DNA of 64,000 bases from CAYMJV01 sp964390545 (GCA_964390545.1 CAYMJV010000001.1:1-64000), one strand, 5' to 3'; shown: positions 1 through 9,437, numbered from the stretch's first letter. Program-made: numbers and translations. The notes: generated by a model not told the origin, from the letters alone.

Positions 1-67
1 AATATTGGGGCAGGTCTCGATTCAAGGATCAATCAAATTGACGTGAAATTTTCCGTTTAAAGGAGAG

Positions 68-193
68 ATCCTGAAACAAGTTCAGGATGACATTACTTGT
101 CCCAAGGGAAGGTTAGCGAACCATACTGAGGTCACCCTCAACTCGTTCACCCCCACCTTTACCCTGTGGAGTATATTTCATTACTCCACAGGG
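68..193. repeat. Two palindromes in a gene-free stretch
   Basis: The first 370 bases hold no credible gene. There is a hairpin at 68-88 (8-bp stem ATCCTGAA/TTCAGGAT, 5-nt loop) and a perfect 12-bp hairpin at 162-193 (CCCTGTGGAGTA/TACTCCACAGGG, 8-nt loop). Neither has a clear T-run, so I read them as repeat-type palindromes and not as proven terminators. Confidence 0.6.
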
Positions 194-210
194 CAAGCCC
201 TCCCCCCTCA

Positions 211-344
211 AGAGACTGTGTCGGAATGGGGGGAAACGCCATGCTTGTCATTCTGAACGAAGTGAAGAATCTCATAGAATCAATAGGTTGGAAAACAAAG
301 ATTCTTCGGCTGATGCCTCAGAATGACATTACGACACAGTCTCC
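211..344. repeat. MITE-like palindromic element, copy 1
   Basis: This 134-bp element is nearly identical to the copy at 4965-5097. Its right end CATTACGACACAGTCTCC is the reverse complement of the left end of copy 2; its own left end carries two mismatches. Inside is a second inverted pair, GTCATTCTGA and TCAGAATGAC, with AAGAATCT/AGATTCTT further in, so the whole unit can fold into a long stem. It encodes no protein. C-rich and G-rich arms flank it (around 200-210 and 345-355). Confidence 0.85.
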
Positions 345-370
345 AAGGGGGAGGGGATAAATTGGAGGGA

Positions 371-1090
371 TTATTTTTTGGAAGGTTCTGGGATTATTCT
401 CTGATAACCCTTGGGGGGAAGAAAGACCTCGTCTTTCAATTCTTTCTTTTCTAATTTTTTCACCTCCAACACATCGACACCGCCCAATCCGTGCGCGATC
501 GTGTAGTCTTTGACTAGAATGGGAAATCCCAAAGCCTTTATTTTTTCGTAGATCTCTCGGCTCTCCTTCATCTCGGTTTTAAACTCCTTCGAGAACCCAA
601 GGGCCACCTTATCCATGACCCTCTCTACCTCTTCCAACGACACATCCCGGGTCACCCAATCCTCCTCAATCAGCTCTCCATCCGCAAAGATCTGAACCTT
701 TTCTGTCCGGAAACCATTGAGAGCGGGTATCTCACCCGTTTTCTTGATCACGATCTTTCTCGATTTCGGCTGGGTGTCAGGAACTGACTGTTTGAGCCTT
801 TCGGCGGCCTCCCTCTCCCATTGAGAAAATTTGACCTCCACATAATACTTAGAAAGGTGATCGATCATCACCATTCGATCCTCTTTAAAATCGATCATAG
901 TCGTCAGGCCCCCGTTGGGATGATCGGACCGAAACTTACTTTCGGAAAAGTACATGATAACTTTAGAGGCATTCCCTTCCCTATCCCTTACCACCTGCTC
1001 TATCACCACCCCCGCCAGGCATTCCTGAAACATCAGGATTAAAAGAAGAATCGGGATCAATCCCCAACCCAGTGCACTCTTCTTTTTCAT
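371..1090 (-). CDS. Secreted DUF4412-like protein
   Basis: The 239-residue product starts with a signal peptide (MKKK, then a hydrophobic run ending LAG near residue 27), so it should be exported to the periplasm. The mature part has beta-rich text (residues about 28-80 and 105-140) in which short strands describe a molecule's 'state', as in DUF4412-type proteins, followed by a charged helical segment. The family has no established function. The gene lies 21 bp downstream of the DUF401 permease gene on the same strand, so the two are probably co-transcribed. Family assignment is from overall look only; the signal peptide is certain. Confidence 0.6.
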   Translation of the reverse strand: MKKKSALGWGLIPILLLILMFQECLAGVVIEQVVRDREGNASKVIMYFSESKFRSDHPNGGLTTMIDFKEDRMVMIDHLSKYYVEVKFSQWEREAAERLKQSVPDTQPKSRKIVIKKTGEIPALNGFRTEKVQIFADGELIEEDWVTRDVSLEEVERVMDKVALGFSKEFKTEMKESREIYEKIKALGFPILVKDYTIAHGLGGVDVLEVKKLEKKELKDEVFLPPKGYQRIIPEPSKK

Positions 1091-1111
1091 TCCTTCCTCC
1101 TCACCTGTTAT

Positions 1112-2371
1112 CTACCGGACATAGGTCATCAAGAGGGCAACCCCAAGAAGGGATGCCACCGGCACCCAGAGCAAGCGGAAGATCCCTTTCCATTCGGCAT
1201 GAAAATAGTCTTTGGTCAACACCAGACAGAGATGAAAAGGGGAGAGCAAGTCTCCCGCGATCCCGCTCGCAAAAGCGAGCATCATATAGTTGAGAAAATC
1301 AGGGTCATTTTGGAATAAAGGGATGAGGATGGGAAATCCGATAGCGATCGGGGCAATGGTCATCCCGGTCATTACCCCAACGATCAAAGGGACGAAAATG
1401 GCAATGAGCCGAAAAGGAACTCCAGAAGAAGACAAAAAGGTGGAGATCGTCAAAATGGCTTGGGACGACTCCAAGACCTTTTTGAATCCCATCACGGTGA
1501 CAACCGTGAGGAGCAGTTCGATGGAAAGACTCCCCTTCAATGCCTTTAATATAGTTCTTGGGTCGATTCTGTTAAAAAGGATCATCCCTAAGATCGTTAG
1601 CCCGAATGCATAAGCAAGCTCTACCTTGAATCCAATCACTAAAACGAGGGCGAAGATGAGGGGAAGAAGGTTCGTCAATAGTTCCCATACGGATGTTCTC
1701 TGTGACACTTCCCCTCCTTCCTTTGAATTCGAAATTCCCCAAAAGCCAATCATCGCTCCACTGAAGATAGCCACAGGGGTTAAGGGAAAATTAACCCATC
1801 CCAACTTTCTTACAGGAACACCTACCAATGTGGCGGCTAAGATAAGAGCGGGATAAGTGGGAAGGATATATTCCCAGACATGACGGAACCAGTAGTTGAT
1901 AAAGGTCCTCCGCTCCGGTGAAAGCTTCAACTGATCAGACCCCTCCACCACCATGGGCGCAGAAACCAATGCCCCTCCCACGAGGGGCATGAGCCCAATC
2001 ATCGCAGGCAGGAGGGCAACCACCACACGCATGTCCTTGAGGATATGCCTAAACCCTTCCAGAATCTTATTCATCCGGCCTGTCTCTTTCAAGAGGTTGC
2101 TGAAAAAAAGGATGGTGAACAGGGCCGCGATCAATAATAGGGTCTTTTCGTCGAGGGTGGCAGAAACAAGATCCATCCCGATCTTGGCGACCGGGAGATG
2201 GAAGAGAAGCCCAACTAGAAAAGTGGTTCCGAGGAGGCTGATCCAGAGATTCACCTTCATGAAGGTGAGAATAATAATCGCAAAAAAGATAAAACCGATC
2301 TTGATCAATTCAACCACGAAAAGCTTCCCTTTCCTCCCATTGCCAATCTTTCTCAAATCCCCCTTCATCAC
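1112..2371 (-). CDS. DUF401 family integral membrane protein
   Basis: A 419-residue polytopic membrane protein with about ten hydrophobic segments. The stretch with LMPLVGGALVSAPMV near residues 130-145 followed by FRHVWEY matches the DUF401 family, distant relatives of anion and gluconate-type permeases; the substrate is unknown. The reading frame opens at a GTG (2371) directly followed by ATG (2368), but the first 18 codons lie in sequence resembling a nearby repeat. A GTG at 2317, preceded by GGGAGGAAAGGGAAG, would start the protein at the first membrane helix and may be the true start. Co-directional with the DUF4412-like gene. Confidence 0.75.
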   Translation of the reverse strand: MMKGDLRKIGNGRKGKLFVVELIKIGFIFFAIIILTFMKVNLWISLLGTTFLVGLLFHLPVAKIGMDLVSATLDEKTLLLIAALFTILFFSNLLKETGRMNKILEGFRHILKDMRVVVALLPAMIGLMPLVGGALVSAPMVVEGSDQLKLSPERRTFINYWFRHVWEYILPTYPALILAATLVGVPVRKLGWVNFPLTPVAIFSGAMIGFWGISNSKEGGEVSQRTSVWELLTNLLPLIFALVLVIGFKVELAYAFGLTILGMILFNRIDPRTILKALKGSLSIELLLTVVTVMGFKKVLESSQAILTISTFLSSSGVPFRLIAIFVPLIVGVMTGMTIAPIAIGFPILIPLFQNDPDFLNYMMLAFASGIAGDLLSPFHLCLVLTKDYFHAEWKGIFRLLWVPVASLLGVALLMTYVR

Positions 2372-2436
2372 CCCTCGGTTTCGAGTCGTACCGACTTTAC
2401 TAAAGGGGGAAAGAGGGGATTACCCACTGCGGAGGT

Positions 2437-4053
2437 TCATTCCAGTTCCGATTCCAATTTCTCTAACTTCTTATTGACCTCTTCTAACTCTTTCAACCAC
2501 TCGGGGTCCCTGATATCCCCTCTTTTTAATCTTCGCATTTTTAACTTGCGACGCAGCTTCTTATAGCCTCTTTCCAAATGCTTCGAAAGAGAGGACCATC
2601 TTTCTTCGGGTGATTCCACCGCCTCTATCTTCTCCCTAGGCACGACCTTTTCCTCAGGAGTAAAAAGGAACCTTTTCTCCCTCCATTGAGGGACAGCCGC
2701 TTCAAACTTGAGCTTTTGATGGATGATCTCGCTCAGTATCATTGAAACCTTCTCTTCCCCATGGTTGACGAAGACCTCGAGGTTAGGATTTCTGAAGTGG
2801 GAGAGCCATTCGAGCAACCCTTTCTGATCCGCATGGGCAGAAAATCCACCCAAGGTGTGGACATGAGCTCTGACAGCGATCTCCTCTCCAAAAAGCCTGA
2901 TGGTCTCCGCCCCATCAACGATCCTTCTCCCAACCGTACCTTCCGCCTGATAGCCGATAAAGACGATGTGGGATTCGCTCCGCCAAAGATGATGTTTCAG
3001 GTGATGCTGAACCCTTCCGGAGTCACACATCCCGCTAGCCGATATGATGATTCCTGACCTTGGATCTTCATTGATCGCTTTCGATTCCTCTGTGGTCCGA
3101 GTGTACTTAATTTCGGGTAGCTCTAAAGGATCTTCTCCTCCTAATAGGAGACTTTTCGTCTCTTCGTCAAAACAATCCGGATTTTTCTTAAAGATCTCCG
3201 TGGCCGAGATGGCCAATGGGCTATCTATATAAACGGGAATTGAAGGCATGAGGTCCTTCCGTATCAATTGGCTGATGGTGTAGATGAGATCCTGAGTCCG
3301 TTCGACGGCAAAGGCAGGGATGACGACCTTGGCCTGTTGCGAAATGGCTTCTAGAATAATCTTCAATAGTTCCTCTACGGTCTCGTCTCTCGACTTATGA
3401 AGCCGATCCCCATAGGTCGATTCCAGCCAGAGGATATCTGCGTCCACAACTGGGGAAGGATCCCGGATAATAGGACGGCCTGAACCCCCGAGGTCTCCTG
3501 AAAAGACCAACTTCTTTTCCTGGCCTCCCTCTTCGACCCAGGTTTCAATAATGGCCGATCCCAAGATATGGCCAGCATCTTGAAATCGTACCTTCAATCC
3601 GTCCGACAAGGAGAGAATTTCATCGTAACCCACGGTCTGAAAATAGCGGAGGCTTTTCTCCGCATCCTCCGCGGTATAAAGAGGGGCCGTATCCTCTCTT
3701 CCGGATCTTTTATTTTTGCGACTCTGCCACTCAGCCTCTATCTCCTGAATGTGACCACTATCCTTCAGCATTATTTCACAGAGATCGAAAGTGGCCTTTG
3801 TACAGACCACCTTTCCTCGGAATCCTTCTTTTACCAGCTTAGGAATCAGACCGCTGTGGTCAATATGGGCATGGGTTAGCAAAATAAAGGAGAGTTCTCT
3901 TGGATGATAGGGATGAACATTTCGGTTCCTCTCTTCGATGGCCCTCCCTCCCTGAAACATTCCACAATCGACCAGCCACAGGAGAGAATCTTTTTGGAGA
4001 AGGGTGGCTGATCCCGTTACTGTCCTGATCCCCCCTAAGAATTCTACTTTCAT
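2437..4053 (-). CDS. MBL-fold beta-CASP RNase-like metallo-hydrolase
   Basis: The 538-residue protein carries the metallo-beta-lactamase motif HAHIDH at residues 61-66, a second metal motif SGDLGG, and the beta-CASP features STYGD, and SASGMCDSG near residue 340, followed by the RMMBL-type region with HTLGGFSAHADQ. This is the architecture of CPSF73/RNase J-like nucleases (KH domain absent), so an RNA-processing nuclease is likely. The last ~90 residues form a lysine/arginine- and glutamate-rich helical tail that is not part of the core fold and could bind RNA or a partner. Start ATG has GAGAGGAG upstream. Confidence 0.85.
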   Translation of the reverse strand: MKVEFLGGIRTVTGSATLLQKDSLLWLVDCGMFQGGRAIEERNRNVHPYHPRELSFILLTHAHIDHSGLIPKLVKEGFRGKVVCTKATFDLCEIMLKDSGHIQEIEAEWQSRKNKRSGREDTAPLYTAEDAEKSLRYFQTVGYDEILSLSDGLKVRFQDAGHILGSAIIETWVEEGGQEKKLVFSGDLGGSGRPIIRDPSPVVDADILWLESTYGDRLHKSRDETVEELLKIILEAISQQAKVVIPAFAVERTQDLIYTISQLIRKDLMPSIPVYIDSPLAISATEIFKKNPDCFDEETKSLLLGGEDPLELPEIKYTRTTEESKAINEDPRSGIIISASGMCDSGRVQHHLKHHLWRSESHIVFIGYQAEGTVGRRIVDGAETIRLFGEEIAVRAHVHTLGGFSAHADQKGLLEWLSHFRNPNLEVFVNHGEEKVSMILSEIIHQKLKFEAAVPQWREKRFLFTPEEKVVPREKIEAVESPEERWSSLSKHLERGYKKLRRKLKMRRLKRGDIRDPEWLKELEEVNKKLEKLESELE

Positions 4054-4285
4054 GAATCTACTCCTCTCAGAAAAAGTTATGCGTTATTCGTTATAATATT
4101 TAACGAAATGGGTGGGGGCGACTTCAGCCGACCTGCACGAAGCGTTCCGGCGAAGGCAGGTCGCCCATAAATAGGGAGATTGAAACCCCCCTTACCATCT
4201 TGCTAAAAGAAGTCTTGAAACTCTCCTCTTCCTAATATAAATTTAGTTAATTGGCAATAAAAATGAGTAACCAAAAGGAGGGACC

Positions 4286-4939
4286 ATGCCGAACAAACAA
4301 TACATTATCAATGAGATTACGGTCAGGGATTCGTGGAGAATGTTTCACATCCTGGCGGAATTTGTAGAGGGATTCGAGGCCCTTGCTGAGTGCCATCCCT
4401 CCGTGACCATCTTTGGCTCCTCCCGCGCACAACCGCAGGACGAGGTCTACCAGAGAGCCGAAATGATTGGGCAGCTTCTCGCTGAGAACGGCTTCGGTGT
4501 AATCACGGGAGGTGGCCCCGGGGTCATGGAGGCAGCCAACAAAGGGGCTGCATTAGCAGGGGGAAAGTCGATCGGTCTTAATATCCAGATTCCCTTGGAA
4601 CAGGAACCCAACCCCTATGCCAACATCAAGTTGAATTTTCGCTATTTTTTCGTCCGGAAAGTGATGTTCGTTAAATATGCGGTGGCTTATATCATCCTTC
4701 CAGGAGGCTTTGGGACGATGGATGAACTGTTTGAAGCGTTAACACTCATCCAGACCCAAAGAATTAGACCCTTCCCCGTCATTCTGGTTGGATCTCAATA
4801 CTGGAAGGGTCTTCTCGACTGGATCAAAGAGACCCTCCTAAAAGAAGGAAAGATCTCTCTCCCTGATCTTGAAATCCTTCAGGTCTTCGACGAACCATCC
4901 GAAATTCTAAGGGCCATCAAAAAGACGGTCATCCTTTAA
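4286..4939 (+). CDS. LOG family protein (TIGR00730 Rossmann fold)
   Basis: A 217-residue protein with the family signatures GGGPGVMEAANKGA (near residue 74) and PGGFGTMDELFEALT (near residue 145). Members hydrolyse nucleoside 5'-monophosphates to ribose 5-phosphate and base; in plants and some bacteria this releases free cytokinins. The nucleotide- and catalytic-site Glu of PGGxGTxxE is present. A strong ribosome-binding site (AGGAGGG) precedes the ATG. It stands alone between divergent and convergent neighbours and ends just before MITE copy 2. Confidence 0.85.
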   Translation: MPNKQYIINEITVRDSWRMFHILAEFVEGFEALAECHPSVTIFGSSRAQPQDEVYQRAEMIGQLLAENGFGVITGGGPGVMEAANKGAALAGGKSIGLNIQIPLEQEPNPYANIKLNFRYFFVRKVMFVKYAVAYIILPGGFGTMDELFEALTLIQTQRIRPFPVILVGSQYWKGLLDWIKETLLKEGKISLPDLEILQVFDEPSEILRAIKKTVIL

Positions 4940-4964
4940 TCCCCTCACCCTTCCCCTCTCCCCT

Positions 4965-5097
4965 GGAGACTGTGTCGTAATGAGGGAGATGCCATGTTTG
5001 TCATTCTGAACGAAGTGAAGAATCTCATAGAATCAACAAGTTAGAAAACAGAGATTCTTCGGCTGATGCCTCAGAATGACATTACGACACAGTCTCC
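4965..5097. repeat. MITE-like palindromic element, copy 2
   Basis: A 133-bp element with perfect 18-bp terminal inverted repeats (GGAGACTGTGTCGTAATG and its complement). It matches the copy at 211-344 over its whole length with only scattered changes. The internal inverted pairs GTCATTCTGA/TCAGAATGAC and AAGAATCT/AGATTCTT are conserved. The outer flanks (C-rich at about 4941-4964, G-rich at about 5098-5115) are themselves complementary, so the element seems nested in an older palindrome or includes it. It lies between two converging genes and could act as a bidirectional transcription stop. Confidence 0.85.
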
Positions 5098-5127
5098 CGG
5101 CGAGAGGGGGGGGTAAGGATGATAGAT

Positions 5128-6123
5128 TTAGTTGCTAAGATGGTGGACCCCATCCACCACGTGGTAGGTGAGGAGGGTGGTCAATTCGATGACCTTCCTC
5201 TCTTCCTCCTCCGGATGATACCCTAACGATTCGTTTCTACAGATGGCCTCCCATTGCCGGAGGCTTTTTCGAATGGTGTTCCTGTTCGATCCAGAGATCC
5301 ATAGGCTGACCCGTTCGGCCATGAGCCTTGCATATTTTTGAATCAATTTCCAGGCGGGGAGGAGGTTTCTCCGGCCATTTGAAGGTTTGATGAAAAGTTC
5401 ATTCATGTCGTTGAGATATTCCTGGACCTCCTGGTCGAGTATCTCCCCATCTAATCCCCACCACTCCGATACAGTCTCTTCAATGATCGAATAGGTTCCT
5501 TCCCTTTTCTTTCTTGTGTTTAAAGGTTCCTCTCCAGCAATCTCTTCCATCAAGCGATCTACACAGGACACCTTATCCAGCGCATTAGGCCAATTTCGAT
5601 ATTTCACGTCCCAGTGAGAACGGGAATCGAGCCATATGGCAAATGTCTCAGCCCAATCTTCATCGGGATGTTTCTGAGCATAGTGAGGGTCTCCAAGATA
5701 ATGGAGATGCCTAACATAACTTTTCGACCAGGGGTTCACCCGGTAGAGGTACCCATCCCGGTATTTCTTATTAAAATCCCCGAAGGTCTCTTTCCACTCC
5801 TTCCGCTGCCAGAGTTTATAGGCATAATTGACCGCATGACCTGTCTCATGACGGAGGATCTTGATCAACTCCTCGTTCGTGGGAGATTCACCTTCAAGGT
5901 CTTTTAGCTCAGGAGTTGCCAGATAGAATGGGATACTGATTGAAATCTTTTTGTTCACACAACCCCATTCATTTCCGAAATAGAAATCAGGCCATAGGAG
6001 GACATGGTGCTCCTTCAACTCTTTCCTAAGCCTCTTGAAACAAGAAGCCATGCTTTCATTGGGATCCAGTCCCAAGTCGCCAATCCGGGTTGTAAGTAAT
6101 TTTTGATAACTAATTTCGTCCAT
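5128..6123 (-). CDS. Putative zinc-binding metallopeptidase
   Basis: The product (331 residues) has the zinc-peptidase motif HETGH at residues 92-96 within LRHETGHAVNYAY, and a downstream acidic segment DEDWAETFA that would supply the third metal ligand. This matches the family annotated as putative zinc-binding metallopeptidase (Peptidase_Mx type); its substrates are unknown. There is no signal peptide, so it is likely cytoplasmic. The frame opens with a TTG at 6138, but the ATG at 6123 has TTGAGG at proper distance and a well-formed promoter just upstream, so I choose 6123. Confidence 0.75.
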   Translation of the reverse strand: MDEISYQKLLTTRIGDLGLDPNESMASCFKRLRKELKEHHVLLWPDFYFGNEWGCVNKKISISIPFYLATPELKDLEGESPTNEELIKILRHETGHAVNYAYKLWQRKEWKETFGDFNKKYRDGYLYRVNPWSKSYVRHLHYLGDPHYAQKHPDEDWAETFAIWLDSRSHWDVKYRNWPNALDKVSCVDRLMEEIAGEEPLNTRKKREGTYSIIEETVSEWWGLDGEILDQEVQEYLNDMNELFIKPSNGRRNLLPAWKLIQKYARLMAERVSLWISGSNRNTIRKSLRQWEAICRNESLGYHPEEEERKVIELTTLLTYHVVDGVHHLSN

Positions 6124-6152
6124 GATTATTTGCCTCAAGAGGGCCTTGCTTT

Positions 6153-6181
6153 AATATAATATCCCGTTTTCCCGTGGTCAA
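6153..6181 (-). promoter_or_regulatory. Sigma-70 type promoter of the metallopeptidase gene
   Basis: Read on the minus strand: TTGACC, a 17-bp spacer, then TATATT. The predicted start of transcription lies about 20-25 bases before the ATG at 6123. The rest of the gap up to 6534 holds only a 7-bp hairpin at 6273-6294 and no credible gene. Confidence 0.65.
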
Positions 6182-6534
6182 AGCCTTTTTTTTCACAAAT
6201 AAAAACCAAATAATTTCAACTAATTATACTAACCTCTTTTCCAAGAACATCCTCTATTACCTCATCTACTTCTTAGGGCCAAGGACAGCCCTAAAAGAGA
6301 CAAAATCGACCTGTGAAAAAAAGTTTATTGAGCAATCTTCAAGAAATAATTGGTATTTTCCTTGGGGAGTCAATTGACAGAGGGGTGTGATGGATGAGTG
6401 GCAGGCATTACAATTTAAAGGAATTGTTAGGACCCTGAGACCCTTCGAATGGCGAGGGTGAATGTGCAAGGATTCGGAAAATAGGGAACTCTAAGTGAAA
6501 GATTCCAATATAACCGGGCAGTTAGGTAGATATC

Positions 6535-7494
6535 CTAAGGGGATGAAGAATGGGCGGTTTTGGCTTTTTTCAGATTTTCATAAGCCTTCGTATAGAATCC
6601 AGGTTTGATTTCAATGGCCTTCTCAAAGGCCTCGATCGCTTCTTTGTTTTTCCCTTCGATCATAAGAACATACCCCAAATTATTATAAGCTGCTGCCTCA
6701 TCCCCACTCTTTTTGAAGACCTCAAGGGCTTCCTCGTACCTTCCCAATTTGCATAAGGTTAGGCCCAAATTGTTGTTGACCCTATCATTGGAGGTCTCTA
6801 ACTTCGAAGCCTTTAAAAAGGATTTAAGGGCTTCGCCATAATCTCCCTTTAAGAGTAAACACATCCCAAGATTATTGAACAACATGGCCATGTTCGGCTT
6901 GACGGAAATCGCTTTTTTATATTGCTGTATGGCCCCCTCGTAATTTTGCTGACGATCATAAATAATTCCCAGTAGATGGTGGGCCTGCCATAGGGTATCC
7001 TCAAGAGCGATAGCCTGTTGCAGGTTTTTCTCGGCCCTTTCAAGATCGCCCGTCTTTAAAAAGACCCATCCCAACCCTTCAAAGGCTTGGGCATGTTGAG
7101 GATTGACTTTCAACACCTCCAGAAACTCATTCTGGGCTTCTTCAGCCATTCCTTTTCCCAGGAAAAGCCGCCCCATTTTGTAATGGATGCCTGGCTGATT
7201 TCGATCCAAACGGAGGGCTTTATCGTATTGGAGAAAGGCCATCGGGAGATTCCCCTGTTTCACATAAAAATCTCCCATCCTGTCTAATTCCTCTGAAGTC
7301 ATCACCGGATTCTCTTTCGAAACCTGTTCATCAGCTGCCAAGGCCTTCTGCCTTTCCATGAATTTCTTATAAGCGTTCTCAGAGATTCCCCGCTGGGTAT
7401 TTCTGCTCCCGGAACAACCGGTCATAAGAAGGATTAGAAAAGCGATAAGTAGACAGAAGCCCATTCCTCTCTTTTCTTTAGATTTCAACACCAT
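6535..7494 (-). CDS. tadD: TadD-like tetratricopeptide repeat lipoprotein
   Basis: The 319-residue protein begins with a lipoprotein signal: hydrophobic run ending LLMTGC with Cys27 as the lipidation site. Residues about 70-310 form six or seven TPR units (typical ends include PQHAQAFEGLGWVF, PNMAMLFNNLGMCLL, GFYTKAYENL). It is the last gene of the Tad pilus operon, 12 bp after tadC. In known Tad systems TadD is an outer-membrane-associated TPR lipoprotein needed for pilus assembly, probably helping secretin insertion. Function here is inferred from place and domain content. Confidence 0.85.
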   Translation of the reverse strand: MVLKSKEKRGMGFCLLIAFLILLMTGCSGSRNTQRGISENAYKKFMERQKALAADEQVSKENPVMTSEELDRMGDFYVKQGNLPMAFLQYDKALRLDRNQPGIHYKMGRLFLGKGMAEEAQNEFLEVLKVNPQHAQAFEGLGWVFLKTGDLERAEKNLQQAIALEDTLWQAHHLLGIIYDRQQNYEGAIQQYKKAISVKPNMAMLFNNLGMCLLLKGDYGEALKSFLKASKLETSNDRVNNNLGLTLCKLGRYEEALEVFKKSGDEAAAYNNLGYVLMIEGKNKEAIEAFEKAIEIKPGFYTKAYENLKKAKTAHSSSP

Positions 7495-7506
7495 TTTCCT
7501 TTCACC

Positions 7507-8463
7507 TCATTGGCCTGCCAAGCGAGGAAGTAAGACCCTGAAGATCTGGATGATGGCGGGACCCAGAACCGTCACAAAAATGGAGGGGAAGATAAAAATG
7601 ATCAGAGGGAAGACCAATTTCACGGGTAATTTAGTTGCGAGCTCCTCCGCTTTTTGATATCGTTTAATCCTCATTGATTCAGAATGGACTCTCAGGGCCT
7701 GAGCGACGCTCGTTCCGAATTTATCGGTCTGAATCAACAGGGAAACCAGGCTGCTCACATCCTCCAAGCCTGTCCTCGTGGCGAGATTTCTCAAAGCATC
7801 CCGCCGTTGTTTCCCAGCCCTCAATTCCAGACTCAAGAGCCTAAATTCCTCGGCCAACACCTTGTTGCTCAGTTTTATCTCTTCTCCGACCCGATTGATG
7901 GCAGCATCGAGACCGATACCAGCTTCCACACAAACCACCATCAGATCTAGAGCGTCCGGGAACCCCTCGAGGATCTTTTCCTCCCGCCTGGCGCTTTTGA
8001 TCCGAAGCCAGAGATTAGGTAAATAGAACCCGATATAGGCCAAGACTATGGAAAAGAGGATCAGGTGAAAAGAGGAAATGGTTTTGAGGACCCATATTCT
8101 GATCAATACAGAGGCCCCGAGGAAGACGATAGCCAGAAAGGCCTTCAGACCCAGAAAGATGACGGAGGCACTCTCCCTTCGATATCCCGCCCTTAGAAGG
8201 TTCTTTTGAAGATTGGATGCCCCTCCTTGGCTTTTGGGTTTTACAAGTTTCCCTAAGGATCCGACGAGGTTCACAACCTGGTCTTTAAGTTTATAAAACA
8301 CATCCGTAAATTCTTCAGACCGGATGACGCCGCCTATCTGCTTGATTCTCTTGCTGAGCCTCCACTGCTCCTTCTGATAGCCGACGAAAAAAAAGATTCC
8401 CAGGCTGAAGAGCATCACAGCAGTAAAGGTTAAAAAGATGATTAAAATTTCAAAACCGACCAT
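7507..8463 (-). CDS. tadC: Tad pilus inner-membrane platform protein TadC
   Basis: The product, 318 residues, has an N-terminal helix, two central membrane segments (around residues 95-145) and a C-terminal pair, enclosing the type II secretion F (T2SSF) domain with EGFPDALDLMVVCVEAGIGLDAA. Together with TadB it forms the inner-membrane platform on which the CpaF ATPase acts. The frame stays open upstream to 8805, but that part overlaps tadB in another frame; the ATG at 8463 starts at the first membrane helix and lies 8 bases after the tadB stop codon, so it is the real start. Confidence 0.9.
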   Translation of the reverse strand: MVGFEILIIFLTFTAVMLFSLGIFFFVGYQKEQWRLSKRIKQIGGVIRSEEFTDVFYKLKDQVVNLVGSLGKLVKPKSQGGASNLQKNLLRAGYRRESASVIFLGLKAFLAIVFLGASVLIRIWVLKTISSFHLILFSIVLAYIGFYLPNLWLRIKSARREEKILEGFPDALDLMVVCVEAGIGLDAAINRVGEEIKLSNKVLAEEFRLLSLELRAGKQRRDALRNLATRTGLEDVSSLVSLLIQTDKFGTSVAQALRVHSESMRIKRYQKAEELATKLPVKLVFPLIIFIFPSIFVTVLGPAIIQIFRVLLPRLAGQ

Positions 8464-8471
8464 AGATTTTC

Positions 8472-9437
8472 CTATACCCTGATTTCGATCATTCTTTTCA
8501 TGACAACCATTCCGATGGCCATCATGAGCAACGAGAAAGCGACCAGAGCTTTTCCGATCGGATCGATAAACAATGTTTTGATATACACTGGGTTCAGGAC
8601 GGAGAGGGCTAACGCGATCACAAAGGGAATAGCAATCAAGATGATGGCCGAGAGTTTTCCCTCCGCCGAGAGGACCTGCACACGATTTTGGAGTTTGAAT
8701 CTTTCCCGAATGAGGTAGGCAATCTTTGCCAAAATCTCGGCAAGATTCCCTCCCGTCTCCCTCTGGATGATAACAGAAATGATAAAAAACCTGAGATCCG
8801 GACAATCGACTCGTTGGGTGAGGCCCTTCAGGGCCTCGGGGACTCCCGATCCGAAATTGATCTCATGAAGGGTCTTCTCAAATTCGGTACCGACGGGTTC
8901 TCCCAGTTCATCGCCCACCATCTTCAGCCCGCCGGTAAAGGCATGTCCTGCCTTTAAGGCTCGGGCGATCAAATCCAGGGCATCCGGCAATTGCCGCTGA
9001 AATTTCTCCATCCTCCGCTTTTTCTTCAGATAAACATAGAGGAAGGGGAAGACTCCGAGGAAGAAGGCTATGATCAAGGATAGAAGAGCATTGGATGCCA
9101 CCCATAAACTGATCACAAAACCCCCAGCGGCCAATACAATGGAAAGCAAAATAAAGACACCCAGGGTCGATTCGGTTCCGGACTGTTCGATCATGCGACT
9201 CAACTTATCCGTCCATCGAATGCTCAAAAGCATCCGATTGAGCCAAGGGACGTCGCTCAACATGCTTTTTCGCATGATGTCGATGATCTCACGGTCATAT
9301 TCTGTGGTAGGATACCCCCGGAGCCGCCTGAGGACTTCCCTCTTTTCCGGACTCCGTATCTTTCTTAGGGCATAATACCCCCCTTCGATCAAGACCAGGG
9401 TAAGAATAAAAATAGTGATCGCGATCAAAAGATCCAT
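8472..9437 (-). CDS. tadB: Tad pilus inner-membrane platform protein TadB
   Basis: A 321-residue T2SSF-domain protein with an N-terminal membrane anchor, two membrane segments near residues 95-135 and a C-terminal pair. The signature QLPDALDLIARALKAGHAFTGGL near residue 145 is that of TadB. It pairs with TadC as the inner-membrane core of the Flp pilus machine. It starts 21 bases after cpaF ends and is followed tightly by tadC, consistent with one transcript and possibly translational coupling. Confidence 0.92.
   Translation of the reverse strand: MDLLIAITIFILTLVLIEGGYYALRKIRSPEKREVLRRLRGYPTTEYDREIIDIMRKSMLSDVPWLNRMLLSIRWTDKLSRMIEQSGTESTLGVFILLSIVLAAGGFVISLWVASNALLSLIIAFFLGVFPFLYVYLKKKRRMEKFQRQLPDALDLIARALKAGHAFTGGLKMVGDELGEPVGTEFEKTLHEINFGSGVPEALKGLTQRVDCPDLRFFIISVIIQRETGGNLAEILAKIAYLIRERFKLQNRVQVLSAEGKLSAIILIAIPFVIALALSVLNPVYIKTLFIDPIGKALVAFSLLMMAIGMVVMKRMIEIRV

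Noticed and set aside
166..360. Open frame of 64 codons
   Set aside because: It runs through the MITE copy and a 12-bp palindrome; no ribosome-binding site or protein-like text.
6266..6469. 67-codon minus-strand frame in the gap before the tad genes
   Set aside because: No ribosome-binding site, odd composition, no resemblance to a family.
8464..8805. Upstream extension of the tadC frame
   Set aside because: It lies wholly within tadB in another frame; the ATG at 8463 fits the family and the operon spacing.
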